Part shown: piece by piece, positions 36,786 through 45,944 of the stretch
How positions within the stretch are numbered: the first letter of the stretch is position 1
How the letters are laid out: each line of letters begins with the position of its first letter
Source of the DNA: Psychrobacillus antarcticus
Lineage (GTDB): Bacteria > Bacillota > Bacilli > Bacillales_A > Planococcaceae
Length of the DNA stretch: 64,000 nucleotides
NCBI RefSeq assembly: GCF_029533155.1
Contig: NZ_JAIZDB010000009.1
Location: 62,001-126,000 of the forward strand
Direction: 5' to 3'
The notes under the pieces: model-generated
Told to the model about the DNA's origin: nothing
The model's input: only the letters and a program-made list of their open reading frames with translations
Database searches by the model: none
Made by a program: the position numbers and the translations under genes

Positions 36786-37289
36786 ATGAACCAAGACATA
36801 ACAATAAACGAAATGATACCTACTGACTGGAATCGAGTCAGAGAGATATTCATCGAAGGTATTAGAACAGCTAATGCTACATTTAGAACAGAGGCTCCCG
36901 ACTGGGATGAATGGAATAAAGATCACTTAGCTATTTGCAGATTTGTTGCTAAACATGATGGGGGAGTAGTGGGATGGGTAGCATTAACTCCAACTTCTAG
37001 TATGCTAGCATATTCAGGAGTAGTGGAGGTTAGCATTTATTTAACTTCTAGTGCAGCAGGGAAAGGTGTTGGTAGTCGATTACTACAACAAGTAATTGAC
37101 TCCAGTGAGCAAAACAAAATCTGGACAATTCAAGCATTAATCTTCCCGGAAAATGTTGCAAGTATTAACTTACATAAAAAATTTGACTTTGAAGTAGTAG
37201 GAACAAGAAAAAAAATGGGGAAATTGCATGGAGCTTGGCGTGATGTAGTATTGCTTGAGCGTAGAAGTAATAGAGTCGGGGTTGAGTAG
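36786..37289 (+). CDS. GNAT N-acetyltransferase (phosphinothricin acetyltransferase-like)
   Basis: A 167-aa acetyltransferase. Motif A appears as EVSIYLTSSAAGKGVGSRLLQQVID (acetyl-CoA pyrophosphate loop), and motif B as LIFPENVASINLHKKFDFEVVGTRKKMGKLHGAWRDVVLLER, a wording typical of the PAT/YwnH group that acetylates methionine sulfone-like or phosphinothricin-like amino groups. ATG 36786 follows AAAGGGGAA. It is a stand-alone gene. Confidence 0.85.
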   Translation: MNQDITINEMIPTDWNRVREIFIEGIRTANATFRTEAPDWDEWNKDHLAICRFVAKHDGGVVGWVALTPTSSMLAYSGVVEVSIYLTSSAAGKGVGSRLLQQVIDSSEQNKIWTIQALIFPENVASINLHKKFDFEVVGTRKKMGKLHGAWRDVVLLERRSNRVGVE

Positions 37290-37321
37290 AGGTTTGGATT
37301 TGCACACGTGTACTAGTCTAT

Positions 37322-37358
37322 ATAAACCGTTTAGATGTGGTGCATCTAAACGGTTTAT
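37322..37358. terminator. Perfect 16-bp hairpin between convergent genes
   Basis: ATAAACCGTTTAGATG, loop TGGTG, then CATCTAAACGGTTTAT. No long T-run, so termination strength is uncertain; the position between convergent GNAT and germination genes suits a shared terminator. Confidence 0.55.
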
Positions 37359-37374
37359 ACGGTTATGGTTCTTG

Positions 37375-38499
37375 TTACTCAAAAACTCCACTTCTTAGTA
37401 TAACAAAGTCAACTTCTACATTGACTTTCATGTCTTTATATAATTCATGCCATTTTTCCTTTGTTAGATTAGATCCTCTCACAGAACTTCTAAATTTCTC
37501 GCCGAAGGCAAAAATGTCTGAATCGACACTTTGGCTGTAAGCAATTACTCTCGATATTTCCCTAGATAGATTCTTACTAATCGCTTTTTGAAGTATTGCA
37601 ACAGTTTTGGGATCTCCTAGATTAACATCTGGATAGATTTCTGTTATTCTTGATTTTATTTTGACTTTTAGGTCAAATTCAGGCGTATTTGGATTAACTA
37701 ATTTTAACTCTCTTTTTGAGTGGATAGTATCGAAAGCAATTGGAATTTCGTTAGGCGTATTTTTCATTAAATTATCTGGGATATCCTCTTTTTGTAAGAT
37801 TGTTTCGAATGTTCCTGTTTTAAATCTTTCTGCTATAAGTTTTACATAAAAGGTATCTTCTGGTGGGATTTTACTTACCATTTTACTATTTTTAAATAGA
37901 GCAATCCCTGATAGTTCTACTACCTCTTCCTCTTTTTTAATGATTGGCATAAATATATCTTCACCTGCCGTGTAAAGATCGTGCCCAGTTTCATGGAGGG
38001 TCGCTGAAATCATGTTTTCCTGTTTAATATTTTGTTCTAATAACCTATAAATATGCTGCCCTATATCGTCAATATTTTTATATTCATACTCTAGTAATTC
38101 TGTCATTTCACCCTCCACTACCGCCAAATAAACACTATTACTGACACTTTCATTTTCCAGGTGCGCATCAATATAGTGTTGAATATCATCCTTAGCTAAC
38201 TCTTCTCCGAACAAGATAACTCTCATTTGCCCAACCACTACTTTTTTAGATAATTTGCGATTGGTTTTCATTCGATTACCTTTACTAGTTTCATTTTCCG
38301 TTGTAATGACCTCCACATTACTTTGAAATTCTGGATTTACTTCCCGAATAGCTGAGGTAGTGGCCATCTTTTCTTCAGTTCCTACATCATAGCCAACTAA
38401 AGTAACTAGTCCAAGTTTATCTAAAATATTTGTCTCTACACATCCTACTAGCATGCTTGGAAGAAAAAGTAGAATAAGAAAAAATCTAAAGTTCTTCAT
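37375..38499 (-). CDS. Ger(x)C family germinant receptor lipoprotein
   Basis: A 374-aa C subunit of a GerA-type receptor. It has a signal peptide with lipobox MLVGC (Cys 20) and the three-domain GerAC layout (YDVGTEEKMATTSAIREV near the N-terminus, SGIALFKNSKMVSKI in the middle, SREISRVIAYSQSVDSDIFAFGEKF near the end). It is inserted in the spore inner membrane with the A and B subunits. It overlaps the B-subunit gene by 14 bp. No germinant can be predicted. Confidence 0.92.
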   Translation of the reverse strand: MKNFRFFLILLFLPSMLVGCVETNILDKLGLVTLVGYDVGTEEKMATTSAIREVNPEFQSNVEVITTENETSKGNRMKTNRKLSKKVVVGQMRVILFGEELAKDDIQHYIDAHLENESVSNSVYLAVVEGEMTELLEYEYKNIDDIGQHIYRLLEQNIKQENMISATLHETGHDLYTAGEDIFMPIIKKEEEVVELSGIALFKNSKMVSKIPPEDTFYVKLIAERFKTGTFETILQKEDIPDNLMKNTPNEIPIAFDTIHSKRELKLVNPNTPEFDLKVKIKSRITEIYPDVNLGDPKTVAILQKAISKNLSREISRVIAYSQSVDSDIFAFGEKFRSSVRGSNLTKEKWHELYKDMKVNVEVDFVILRSGVFE

Positions 38500-39616
38500 C
38501 TTTTTGCTCCTTCTGTGATGTGAGTTTCTTCTTCAGTATAGTCATCATATATAAGAAAATAGGGTAAACAAACACTATATAAAAAGCCATTTTCCCTAAT
38601 TGATTGTTAATCGTATTTATTTGGATTCGAGTTTGAACAAGTAATGTGCCAATAAAAATGAAGAGAGAGAAAATCCAAACGAATTTTGTTCCACTTACTT
38701 TTACTAACCGAGTAGTCCCGCGATATGCAGCCCATAAATATAGACAAAGATTTGGCAAAATGATTAACATCCAAAAAACAACTGCAACAAATTCAAACCG
38801 CTCTATAAACGGAAAACTGATAAAACTGAATAATGTCAGTGTCGCCCAGATGGTTTTAAGTAGGTTTCCTTCGCTGTAGTATGAAATCGAAACCAACATG
38901 AGGGAAACGTAAACAAACGTTGTGGCCAACAAAGCTAAATGCGTATATTTGCTGGCATTTTTCTTATCTTTTATATAAGGATAAATCACGTTCAGTATCT
39001 CGAATCCGATAATCGTAAAAGTCATGGAATGAGCACCTTTAAGTAAAGAGCTAATATTTGCCTCTAACATAGGAAATAGACTTTCTACCGTTCCGTATTT
39101 TATCGGAAATATTATAATAGGTAAAATCCAAAGAGCGAATACTACACTAAAAAAAGAAACACCAACCATCACACGAAGACCACCCGTAAACGCATATATA
39201 ACGATTAATAGTAAGGTAATCGAAAGAAACCATGTACTTATTCCAGGAAAAATCCAAGCTTGAATAACTTCAATATAATTTCTTAAAACGGCAAAAAAAG
39301 CTACGAAACAGTATAATATATAAATGGCATTTAAAAAATTTCCGATCCATTTTCCATAAACATCCTGTTGAATTCCATAGAGATCGTTGGAGCCGTAAAC
39401 TTCTAAAGTTTTAATCATACAAAATGCGACAATATGTGTGGCAAGTCCTGCAAGTAGAACGGAAATCCATGCATCATGTCTAGCATCTTGATACACAATA
39501 CGTTGAAACCCATGTATCCCAACCCCAATTTGCATACTGTGAATTACAAAAAATAGTAGATAAGCATTAATCATTTCTTTAGGGCTAATTTTTATAGGAT
39601 TTATCATTCTGTTCAC
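38486..39616 (-). CDS. GerAB/GerKB-type germination permease
   Basis: A 376-aa membrane protein with about ten helices, of the APC-like endospore germination permease family that holds the germinant site (ISPKEMINAYLLFFVIHSMQIGVGIHGFQR at the N-terminus). It lies between the A and C genes in the standard A-B-C order, with a seven-base gap to A and a 14-bp overlap with C, so the three subunits are made together in the forespore. Confidence 0.92.
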   Translation of the reverse strand: MNRMINPIKISPKEMINAYLLFFVIHSMQIGVGIHGFQRIVYQDARHDAWISVLLAGLATHIVAFCMIKTLEVYGSNDLYGIQQDVYGKWIGNFLNAIYILYCFVAFFAVLRNYIEVIQAWIFPGISTWFLSITLLLIVIYAFTGGLRVMVGVSFFSVVFALWILPIIIFPIKYGTVESLFPMLEANISSLLKGAHSMTFTIIGFEILNVIYPYIKDKKNASKYTHLALLATTFVYVSLMLVSISYYSEGNLLKTIWATLTLFSFISFPFIERFEFVAVVFWMLIILPNLCLYLWAAYRGTTRLVKVSGTKFVWIFSLFIFIGTLLVQTRIQINTINNQLGKMAFYIVFVYPIFLYMMTILKKKLTSQKEQKDEEL

Positions 39617-39623
39617 CTACTAT

Positions 39624-41150
39624 TCAACTTTTATCAGGTTTTACAGGTTCAGGATTGAATTTTTCTTGATCAGATGGTCTTGTAACTTCCGGTCTCTTAG
39701 ACGTTAATGACAAAGGCAATCTAATAATAGTATCTGCCATGCTTTTCAGCCTGGGAGGATAGAAAGGGGACATATAAGGTGCACCTAAACTAGATTGACG
39801 TAAAAGATGTATGAGGATAAAACAAAAAGCTAGCATAATACCATAGAAACCCCAATATCCAGCAAGTATAATAATCGGAAAACGAATGAGTCTGATAACA
39901 TTCCCCATTATATAACTCGGAGTTGTGAAGGATGCCAGGGCACTTAATGCAACGAATATTAGTAAAATATTACTTGTAATTCCCGCTTGTACAGCTGCTG
40001 TTCCAATAACGATACCACCAACGATACCAATAGTTTGTCCAATTTTTGTTGGTAATCTTGCCCCAGCCTCTCTAAGTAATTCAATAATAAATTCAAGCAG
40101 TAATGCTTCAATTACGGGTGGAAAGGGAACTAAAGCTCTTGATTCACTAAGTGGAACCAAGAAAGCCTGCGGAATTACTTCGTAATGAAAGGTCAGTGCG
40201 CCGACATATATCGGTGTCAAAAAAACAGATAGAAGAATGGCGGTAAACCTTAATAACCGGGCAAATGTAGCAAGCTGCCATCTTAGATTTTGATCTTCAC
40301 GACTTTGAAAGAATTCTATAAATGTCTGGGGGCAAACGATAGCCATGGAACTACCGTCCACTACAATCCCCAGTTTTCCATTTAATAGACCATCACAAAA
40401 CCTGTCAGGTCTTTCCGTAAGAAGCATTTGTGGAAAGACTGACATAGAGTTATCGTCAATCATTTCTGCTAAAACTGCACTATCAAGTAGTGCATCAATA
40501 TTAAGGTCCGTAATCCTTTGCCGTAATGTATTAATCATCTGATCATCTGCAATTCCATTGATGTATAAAAGTGCTACAGTAATATTTGTCCTTCTACCTA
40601 CTGTAAATTTTTCATTACAAAGATCTGGACTTACAATATACCGACGTATTAAGGATATATTCGTAGAAAGACTTTCATTAAAACCAACTTGAGCCCCAAG
40701 TACTTGTGATTCATTTTCTGGTGTGGACAGATTTCGAGATTCCCGTTTAGGAATATTAGCCATTATTACTTGAGAATATCCTTCTAAATGAATAAGAACG
40801 GATCCATTAACGAGTGATTTTATCGCCATTTCTAACCGAGTCGATGTGTTTATCTCAGGTATAGAAAGAGTTGCCTTTATTACTTCAGGCGTATCATTCG
40901 GTTTGTCCTGCAAATTGGATATGATATGATCGTTTAAAGTGACGTCATCCACTAAATTATTTATATAAATAAGAGTAAGATGATTGGGTGGAATATCTTT
41001 GATGATTAAATCAGCTGGATTATGTGTGGCGTCTTTTATTGATTGAACAAAGTCATTTTTCAAAGGATTCAGCATGCCTATATCTTTCCTAGGAGCACCA
41101 ATTTCAACTGGTGTTTCATTCTTCTTATTGAAAGGTAGTTTAAATTTCAT
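39624..41150 (-). CDS. GerAA/GerKA-type germinant receptor A subunit
   Basis: A 508-aa protein: an N-terminal soluble region (about 1-280; LTLIYINNLVDDV, TVGRRTNITVALLYINGIAD) and a C-terminal membrane part with about five helices (GSSMAIVCPQTFIEFFQS, FPPVIEALLLEFIIELLREAGARLP). A subunits assemble into the ion channel of the receptor. It is first in the operon, with a predicted sigma-G promoter at 41190-41219. The ribosome binding site AAGGAG is about 13 bases from ATG 41150, longer than usual. Confidence 0.92.
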   Translation of the reverse strand: MKFKLPFNKKNETPVEIGAPRKDIGMLNPLKNDFVQSIKDATHNPADLIIKDIPPNHLTLIYINNLVDDVTLNDHIISNLQDKPNDTPEVIKATLSIPEINTSTRLEMAIKSLVNGSVLIHLEGYSQVIMANIPKRESRNLSTPENESQVLGAQVGFNESLSTNISLIRRYIVSPDLCNEKFTVGRRTNITVALLYINGIADDQMINTLRQRITDLNIDALLDSAVLAEMIDDNSMSVFPQMLLTERPDRFCDGLLNGKLGIVVDGSSMAIVCPQTFIEFFQSREDQNLRWQLATFARLLRFTAILLSVFLTPIYVGALTFHYEVIPQAFLVPLSESRALVPFPPVIEALLLEFIIELLREAGARLPTKIGQTIGIVGGIVIGTAAVQAGITSNILLIFVALSALASFTTPSYIMGNVIRLIRFPIIILAGYWGFYGIMLAFCFILIHLLRQSSLGAPYMSPFYPPRLKSMADTIIRLPLSLTSKRPEVTRPSDQEKFNPEPVKPDKS

Positions 41151-41189
41151 GTGGAATAATAGGCTCCTTCCATTTCTAAACTTACTTCA

Positions 41190-41219
41190 TAGAATGGTCT
41201 TTAGAAGGTGAATCCATAC
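41190..41219 (-). promoter_or_regulatory. Predicted sigma-G promoter of the germinant receptor operon
   Basis: On the minus strand: GTATG (41219-41215), exactly 18 bases, then CATTCTA (41196-41190). Both fit my recollection of the sigma-G consensus, GHATR and CATNHTA, and the start codon lies about 35 bases downstream of the expected start of transcription. gerA-type operons are forespore (sigma-G) genes in B. subtilis. Confidence 0.6.
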
Positions 41220-41416
41220 TTTTTTCATTAATTTTTTATAGTTCTTATTTTCAATGAAGGATTAAAGGAGGATATTAAAGGCTTGCGGTTCTATATAAAT
41301 CCAAAGTGTTTTATTGATAAAATTTACAATAAATAAGTATTATTATTTGATAAAAATATATTGAAAAACGATAAATCTCCTGTTAAAGTAAATACTATAT
41401 ATAGGAGGTGCTTTTA

Positions 41417-41908
41417 ATGAAACGAGGATCAACACTTTTTTTAAAGTTAGCTGTTATTCTAATGGGAATTCCTGTTCTTGCTATGTGTCTGTTTTTGTTG
41501 CCTCAGATAGCGAATGAAGCAAATGAAGCGGCAGAAAGAGGTTCAGACTTGGCTTTTGTGGTTTACGGCCTTTTAATGGTTATGTATGTTTCGGCTGTCC
41601 CATTTTACATCGCTTTGTATCAATCTTTTAACCTTGTAAGCTATATTGACAAGAGCCAAGCTTTCTCGGAATTATCTGTAATAGCTATAACCAAAATCAA
41701 AATATGTGCCATTATAATTAGTGGTTTGTATGTGGTAGCACTACCATTCGTCTTTATCCTGGCTCAGGTAGATGACGCACCTGGGCTAGTAATAGTCGGA
41801 ATGATTCCAATCTTTGCGTCAATGGTCATTGCTGTCTTTGCTGCTGTACTACAAAGGCTTTTAAAAGAAGCCATTGATATAAAAGAGGAAAACGATTTAA
41901 TAGTCTGA
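41417..41908 (+). CDS. DUF2975 membrane protein (YoaS-like)
   Basis: A 163-aa protein with four transmembrane helices in the DUF2975 pattern (FLKLAVILMGIPVLAMCLFLL; PFYIALYQSFNLVSYIDKSQAFSELSVIAITKIK; a final EDNxx-like EAIDIKEENDLIV tail). It is nearly always followed by a small XRE regulator, as here (17 bp downstream). ATG 41417 follows AGGAGGTG. The pair probably senses something at the membrane, but nothing is proven. Confidence 0.85.
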   Translation: MKRGSTLFLKLAVILMGIPVLAMCLFLLPQIANEANEAAERGSDLAFVVYGLLMVMYVSAVPFYIALYQSFNLVSYIDKSQAFSELSVIAITKIKICAIIISGLYVVALPFVFILAQVDDAPGLVIVGMIPIFASMVIAVFAAVLQRLLKEAIDIKEENDLIV

Positions 41909-41924
41909 AGCTGAGGTGAATAAT

Positions 41925-42146
41925 ATGCCAATTATAATCAATATTGATGTAATGCTTGCTAAGCGAAAAATGAGTGTTACGGAACTTACAGAAAGGGTAG
42001 GGATCACGATGGCAAACCTTTCTATCTTAAAAAATGGGAAGGCAAAAGCGGTGCGATTTTCCACATTAGAGGCGATTTGTAAGGCATTGGATTGCCAACC
42101 TGGGGATCTGCTTGAATATCAAAGGGAAATGGACAATCAAAACTAA
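41925..42146 (+). CDS. Small XRE/Cro-type HTH regulator (YozG-like)
   Basis: A 73-aa single-domain HTH protein: MLAKRKMSVTELTERVGIT, then MANLSILKNGKAKAVRFSTLEAICKALDCQPGDLLEY, the pattern of the YozG group. GAGGTG is seven bases upstream of ATG 41925. It forms a unit with the DUF2975 gene and may repress it. The next frames (frameshifted membrane protein, UvrA paralogue) follow on the same strand. Confidence 0.85.
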   Translation: MPIIINIDVMLAKRKMSVTELTERVGITMANLSILKNGKAKAVRFSTLEAICKALDCQPGDLLEYQREMDNQN

Positions 42147-42151
42147 GCTTT

Positions 42152-42491
42152 ATGGAGTCGTTAAAGCTTATGAAAAAATGTACAACTAAAGAAAGTTGGT
42201 GCTATGTTTTGAACAATACATTTTTTAATCTATTGGTTTTTAAAGGACTTGGTACAACTTTTTTAACCATTATATCGTTGATCATTTTTTCAATAACACT
42301 TTTAATTAATTATAGTAGCAAGAAATCCAAAAGTTTCCCGAAAAAGATTTTTTTCTGTCTGTACTTTAGGAGTAATATCGGGTATTTTTTGGACTAGTTG
42401 GCTTGTTAATCCTATATTCACAATTGCTCCATTACCGATAATTGGTCTTATAACTTATTACATTACATACAGAGTTTTGTATTTACGATGA
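42152..42491 (+). pseudogene. Frameshifted small membrane protein
   Basis: Frame 1 runs from ATG 42152 to a stop at 42397. After the T-run at about 42345-42352 another frame continues without interruption as VCTLGVISGIFWTSWLVNP... ending ITYRVLYLR at 42491. Joining the two gives one protein of about 112 aa with three to four hydrophobic helices. A single-base change in the homopolymer, either real or a sequencing error, is the simplest account. The ribosome binding site is poor. No family recognised. Confidence 0.55.
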
Positions 42492-42558
42492 GGAAGACAA
42501 TCAGTAAAACCGATGGGAAGACTAAAATACAAGTGATAAAATTGGAGTGGAAAGTACG

Positions 42559-45500
42559 ATGAAGGTAAAGCAATTAATAGCCAATAATATTACACGCTTG
42601 GAAACAGAATTGCCTGTAGATAAATCTTTAGGTATTGCGGGTCTTTCAGGATCTGGAAAAACAACTTTTTGTCAAACAATTGGAGAAGAATCCAAGAAAC
42701 GACTTGTTTCCTTATTGCCTAAGGCTGAATATCAATATTTATTCCCCAATATTATGGAAACCAATTTCAGTGCCATCAAGATGGAAGAAATGCCTTTGGT
42801 ACTTTTTCTCGGAAAATCATCGATTTCTTCCAATCCACGATCCACCGTTGGAACACATACTGGCGTGTTTAAGGAGATTCGGGATACTCTTGCTGAAAAA
42901 TTTAATCTTTCGCCAGAGGTTTTTTCATTTAACAATGAATTAGGCTGGTGTCCTGCATGTAAAGGACGCGGTACTACCAAGAATATCGAATGTAAAAAGT
43001 GTGAAGGGAAGCGTTATAATCCAGAGGTTCTGCAGTATCAGCTAGACTTATTGGATCAACCCCATAATATTTACGATATCAACAACTTAAGTATTGAATC
43101 TATTCTTGCATTAGCTGTAGTTTTGCATATTAGTGAAGGGAAACAACAAATTCTACAGAATATTATCAACATGAATATAGGTTACTTATCAATAAATCGT
43201 ATTATGGGCACATTATCAGGCGGTGAATTAACACGACTTTACCTGGCAGAATTCATGGCAGCAAGTGAAAATACGGTAATTATTATAGATGAAATCTCCG
43301 TGGGTCTTGATCATCAAACATTAATGAAAATTTTAGAACAGATTAAAAAACTAGGCTATAAAAATCAAATTTGGCTCATTGATCATTCCGACACAGTGCT
43401 AGATACCACAGATGAGCAATTATTCTTTGGACCTGGAAGTGGTAAATATGGTGGGGAAATTGTCGAAGATACTCCACGGCCAAGGTCAATTAACTGTGAA
43501 CGAAGCAGGGAAATACCCACAGAATACTATCATTTTCATGATCTTCACAGTCGTAATATTCAAATGGATGAAATTCAAATTCCCCAAAATAGAATTGTCA
43601 CTTTTACAGGAGAGTCTGGATGTGGTAAATCTACACTTGTCAATGAGTGTATAGCCAAAGATTTTGTGAAGCGATATCCAAAAGATAAGCTGGTAATGGT
43701 GGGGCAAAATCGAAACCAATCAATTACTAGTCGGTCGACAGTTGCGACTTTTCTTGATATAAAAAGGAAACTCACAAAATATAGTGAAGATATTGATGAT
43801 ATTTTTCTACGCTCGATTGAAGATATTATTGATGAAATACCAAATGAAGATATTGTTCATAAACGCTTAAGCTTATTGATCAAACTTGGTCTGGGTTATT
43901 TGACGTTGGAAAGAACGACACAGTCCTTATCAAATGGAGAATTTCAATGTGTCCATATAGTTTCTGAGCTGTTTGCCAACTCTAGAAATCCACATACGCT
44001 GTTTATTTTTGACGAGCCTTCAAAAGGTTTATCACAAAATATATTAAATCAATTCATTGACAGTGTCAGGGTCATTTTACAGGATGAATCTGTCTCCATC
44101 ATTATGATTGAACATAATTCTTATATGCTAGAAAACTCCGATTTCATCGTAGATTTTGGTAAAAGACAACTTACACCTGTGGAGCATCTAGATGTTGTGA
44201 GCCATGATGATTACTATCGTCAGAAGAACAATAAAGGTAGTCTTGTTCCAATACATATACCTTCCATGATCAATCAACAAACTGGCATAAATTACTTAAA
44301 AAATAATCAGATTGCCTACTTTAAAAATGCAGAAAACGTCTATAAGGGTGGGATTTTAAAAAGCCTATCATCTATGGCACGTTTGATATATGGGGAATAC
44401 GAATCTGACAAAATTGCCCCTGTTATCGCTATTGATCTAGAACGTCACCTTTACAGCCAATATAGTTTCCTCTATGAAATTGGCGGTCTCATCAACCATA
44501 TTGTAGCTGCACATCCAACCAACAAAGATACGAAGAACTTCGATTTCTATTATCACGGCAATCATTGTCCGAGTTGTTCGGGTCGTGGGGTGATAGAACA
44601 ATTTGATTTTGATGTCGTTATTCAGGATAAGACCGTTCCATTCTGGGAGGGACAACTGCACCCAGATGTGATGGAGGTATTAAAATATTATCAATATCCA
44701 AAATTAGAATTCTTGTTTGAAGAGATAAAAAACGAACTTGGTCATGATATAAGTAAAAGCTATAATGGCCTGACAGATCAAGAAAAGCATACGTTTTTAT
44801 ACGGGTATTGGGACAAGTCATTTTATGACAAAGCAGGTAAGACACAAAGAACTTGGCAAGGATTTAATAATATTATTGGGATGTATATGTTCATTTCAAA
44901 ATCGATTATTAAAGAGCAAATGAAAGAATCTAAAGCACCAATTACATGTCCGATTTGTAAAGGTTCCGTGTTAAACCATCATAAACAACTCAAATTTGGC
45001 GAAACTGATATCCGCGAGATTATAATGCAACCACTTGACCAAGTTTTGAAAAAAGTGGGGGAGTTACCTGAACTGGTAAAATTGAGATCTATTGTAGGCG
45101 GCGATATGACTTTGATAGAAGATGTCTCTCTATTACCTAGAACAACACAAGTAGCTCTGAAAATGTTTGAATTAGAACTTGCAAGTTTTGCTGGGTACGA
45201 AATGGTAATGCAAAATGTATTACCATTCTGGAACAATATTAAGGACAATATTGAATCCATTAGTAATAATAATCTGGTGACTATTTGTGATTTTGACAAT
45301 ATCAATGAAACGCGAGAAAACATCATTGAAAAATATTTTACGAATGGAAAATATAAAAAACTTACGTATGTTTATGAAGCGTTTGGTTACAAAAAGCTTG
45401 TTACACAAATTAACAAGATCAAGAAAAGTCAGCCATGTACATTCTGTAAAGGAAAGAAATTCATATCTGAAGATAATCTACATGACGGCGTATACAAACT

Positions 45501-45729
45501 AACGATACCCTGCGTGAGCTGTCATGCAACTGGTATCAATGATAAAGGGCTTCAGGATGATGTCGAAGGCATAACAGTAGAAAAATGGCTAACAGGTAGT
45601 GTGAATGAAGTTGTTGATGAAAGCTTATATATTGAGGCAGTTGCCGATATCCCAATCTTCAACCGTATTCGCGAATTAAATAAACAGGATATGATGGCGG
45701 TTTATCAATGCCTGGAGCAAAATAATTAG
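42559..45729 (+). CDS. Divergent UvrA paralogue with zinc-finger C-terminal extension
   Basis: A 1056-aa ABC ATPase of the UvrA type but not the housekeeping UvrA. Two compact ABC modules come first: Walker A GLSGSGKTT (about 30), zinc motif CPACKGRG...CKKCEG (132), signature LSGGELTR (218), Walker B IIIDEIS; then Walker A GESGCGKST (350), signature LSNGEF (456), Walker B FDEPSKGL (484). About 500 further residues contain CPSCSGRG (669), a WEGQLHP segment like UvrA's insertion domain, CPICKGS (797) and CTFCKGKK ... CVSCHATG (959-987), without a third good ATPase site. It may bind DNA or act as a drug/ribosome protection factor; unknown. ATG 42559 follows GGAGTGG. Confidence 0.8.
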   Translation: MKVKQLIANNITRLETELPVDKSLGIAGLSGSGKTTFCQTIGEESKKRLVSLLPKAEYQYLFPNIMETNFSAIKMEEMPLVLFLGKSSISSNPRSTVGTHTGVFKEIRDTLAEKFNLSPEVFSFNNELGWCPACKGRGTTKNIECKKCEGKRYNPEVLQYQLDLLDQPHNIYDINNLSIESILALAVVLHISEGKQQILQNIINMNIGYLSINRIMGTLSGGELTRLYLAEFMAASENTVIIIDEISVGLDHQTLMKILEQIKKLGYKNQIWLIDHSDTVLDTTDEQLFFGPGSGKYGGEIVEDTPRPRSINCERSREIPTEYYHFHDLHSRNIQMDEIQIPQNRIVTFTGESGCGKSTLVNECIAKDFVKRYPKDKLVMVGQNRNQSITSRSTVATFLDIKRKLTKYSEDIDDIFLRSIEDIIDEIPNEDIVHKRLSLLIKLGLGYLTLERTTQSLSNGEFQCVHIVSELFANSRNPHTLFIFDEPSKGLSQNILNQFIDSVRVILQDESVSIIMIEHNSYMLENSDFIVDFGKRQLTPVEHLDVVSHDDYYRQKNNKGSLVPIHIPSMINQQTGINYLKNNQIAYFKNAENVYKGGILKSLSSMARLIYGEYESDKIAPVIAIDLERHLYSQYSFLYEIGGLINHIVAAHPTNKDTKNFDFYYHGNHCPSCSGRGVIEQFDFDVVIQDKTVPFWEGQLHPDVMEVLKYYQYPKLEFLFEEIKNELGHDISKSYNGLTDQEKHTFLYGYWDKSFYDKAGKTQRTWQGFNNIIGMYMFISKSIIKEQMKESKAPITCPICKGSVLNHHKQLKFGETDIREIIMQPLDQVLKKVGELPELVKLRSIVGGDMTLIEDVSLLPRTTQVALKMFELELASFAGYEMVMQNVLPFWNNIKDNIESISNNNLVTICDFDNINETRENIIEKYFTNGKYKKLTYVYEAFGYKKLVTQINKIKKSQPCTFCKGKKFISEDNLHDGVYKLTIPCVSCHATGINDKGLQDDVEGITVEKWLTGSVNEVVDESLYIEAVADIPIFNRIRELNKQDMMAVYQCLEQNN

Positions 45730-45783
45730 AAGGGACTAATTGATCGACCCTCCTCTCCAAGTCGTAGTATCGGTCACATCACC

Positions 45784-45827
45784 AAAGGCGACATTTCGTT
45801 CGAAATAGAACGAAATGTCGCCTTTTT
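45784..45827 (+). terminator. Strong terminator after the UvrA paralogue
   Basis: AAAGGCGACATTTCGTTC, loop GAAATA, then GAACGAAATGTCGCCTTT and T-run; an 18-bp perfect stem. Confidence 0.92.
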
Positions 45828-45944
45828 AGATTTAGATTCATTTTCAGGGTTTAAAAACGTAGGGTTTTCAGTGACCTCAAGATTTGTACTTCAAATAATA
45901 TTCAGTAGATCATTAGGATAATCTTTTTATTTTCTACTTCTTTA

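Noticed and set aside
37337-37540. 67-codon frame starting in the 37.3-kb hairpin
   Set aside because: Overlaps the germinant receptor C gene antisense and lacks a ribosome binding site.
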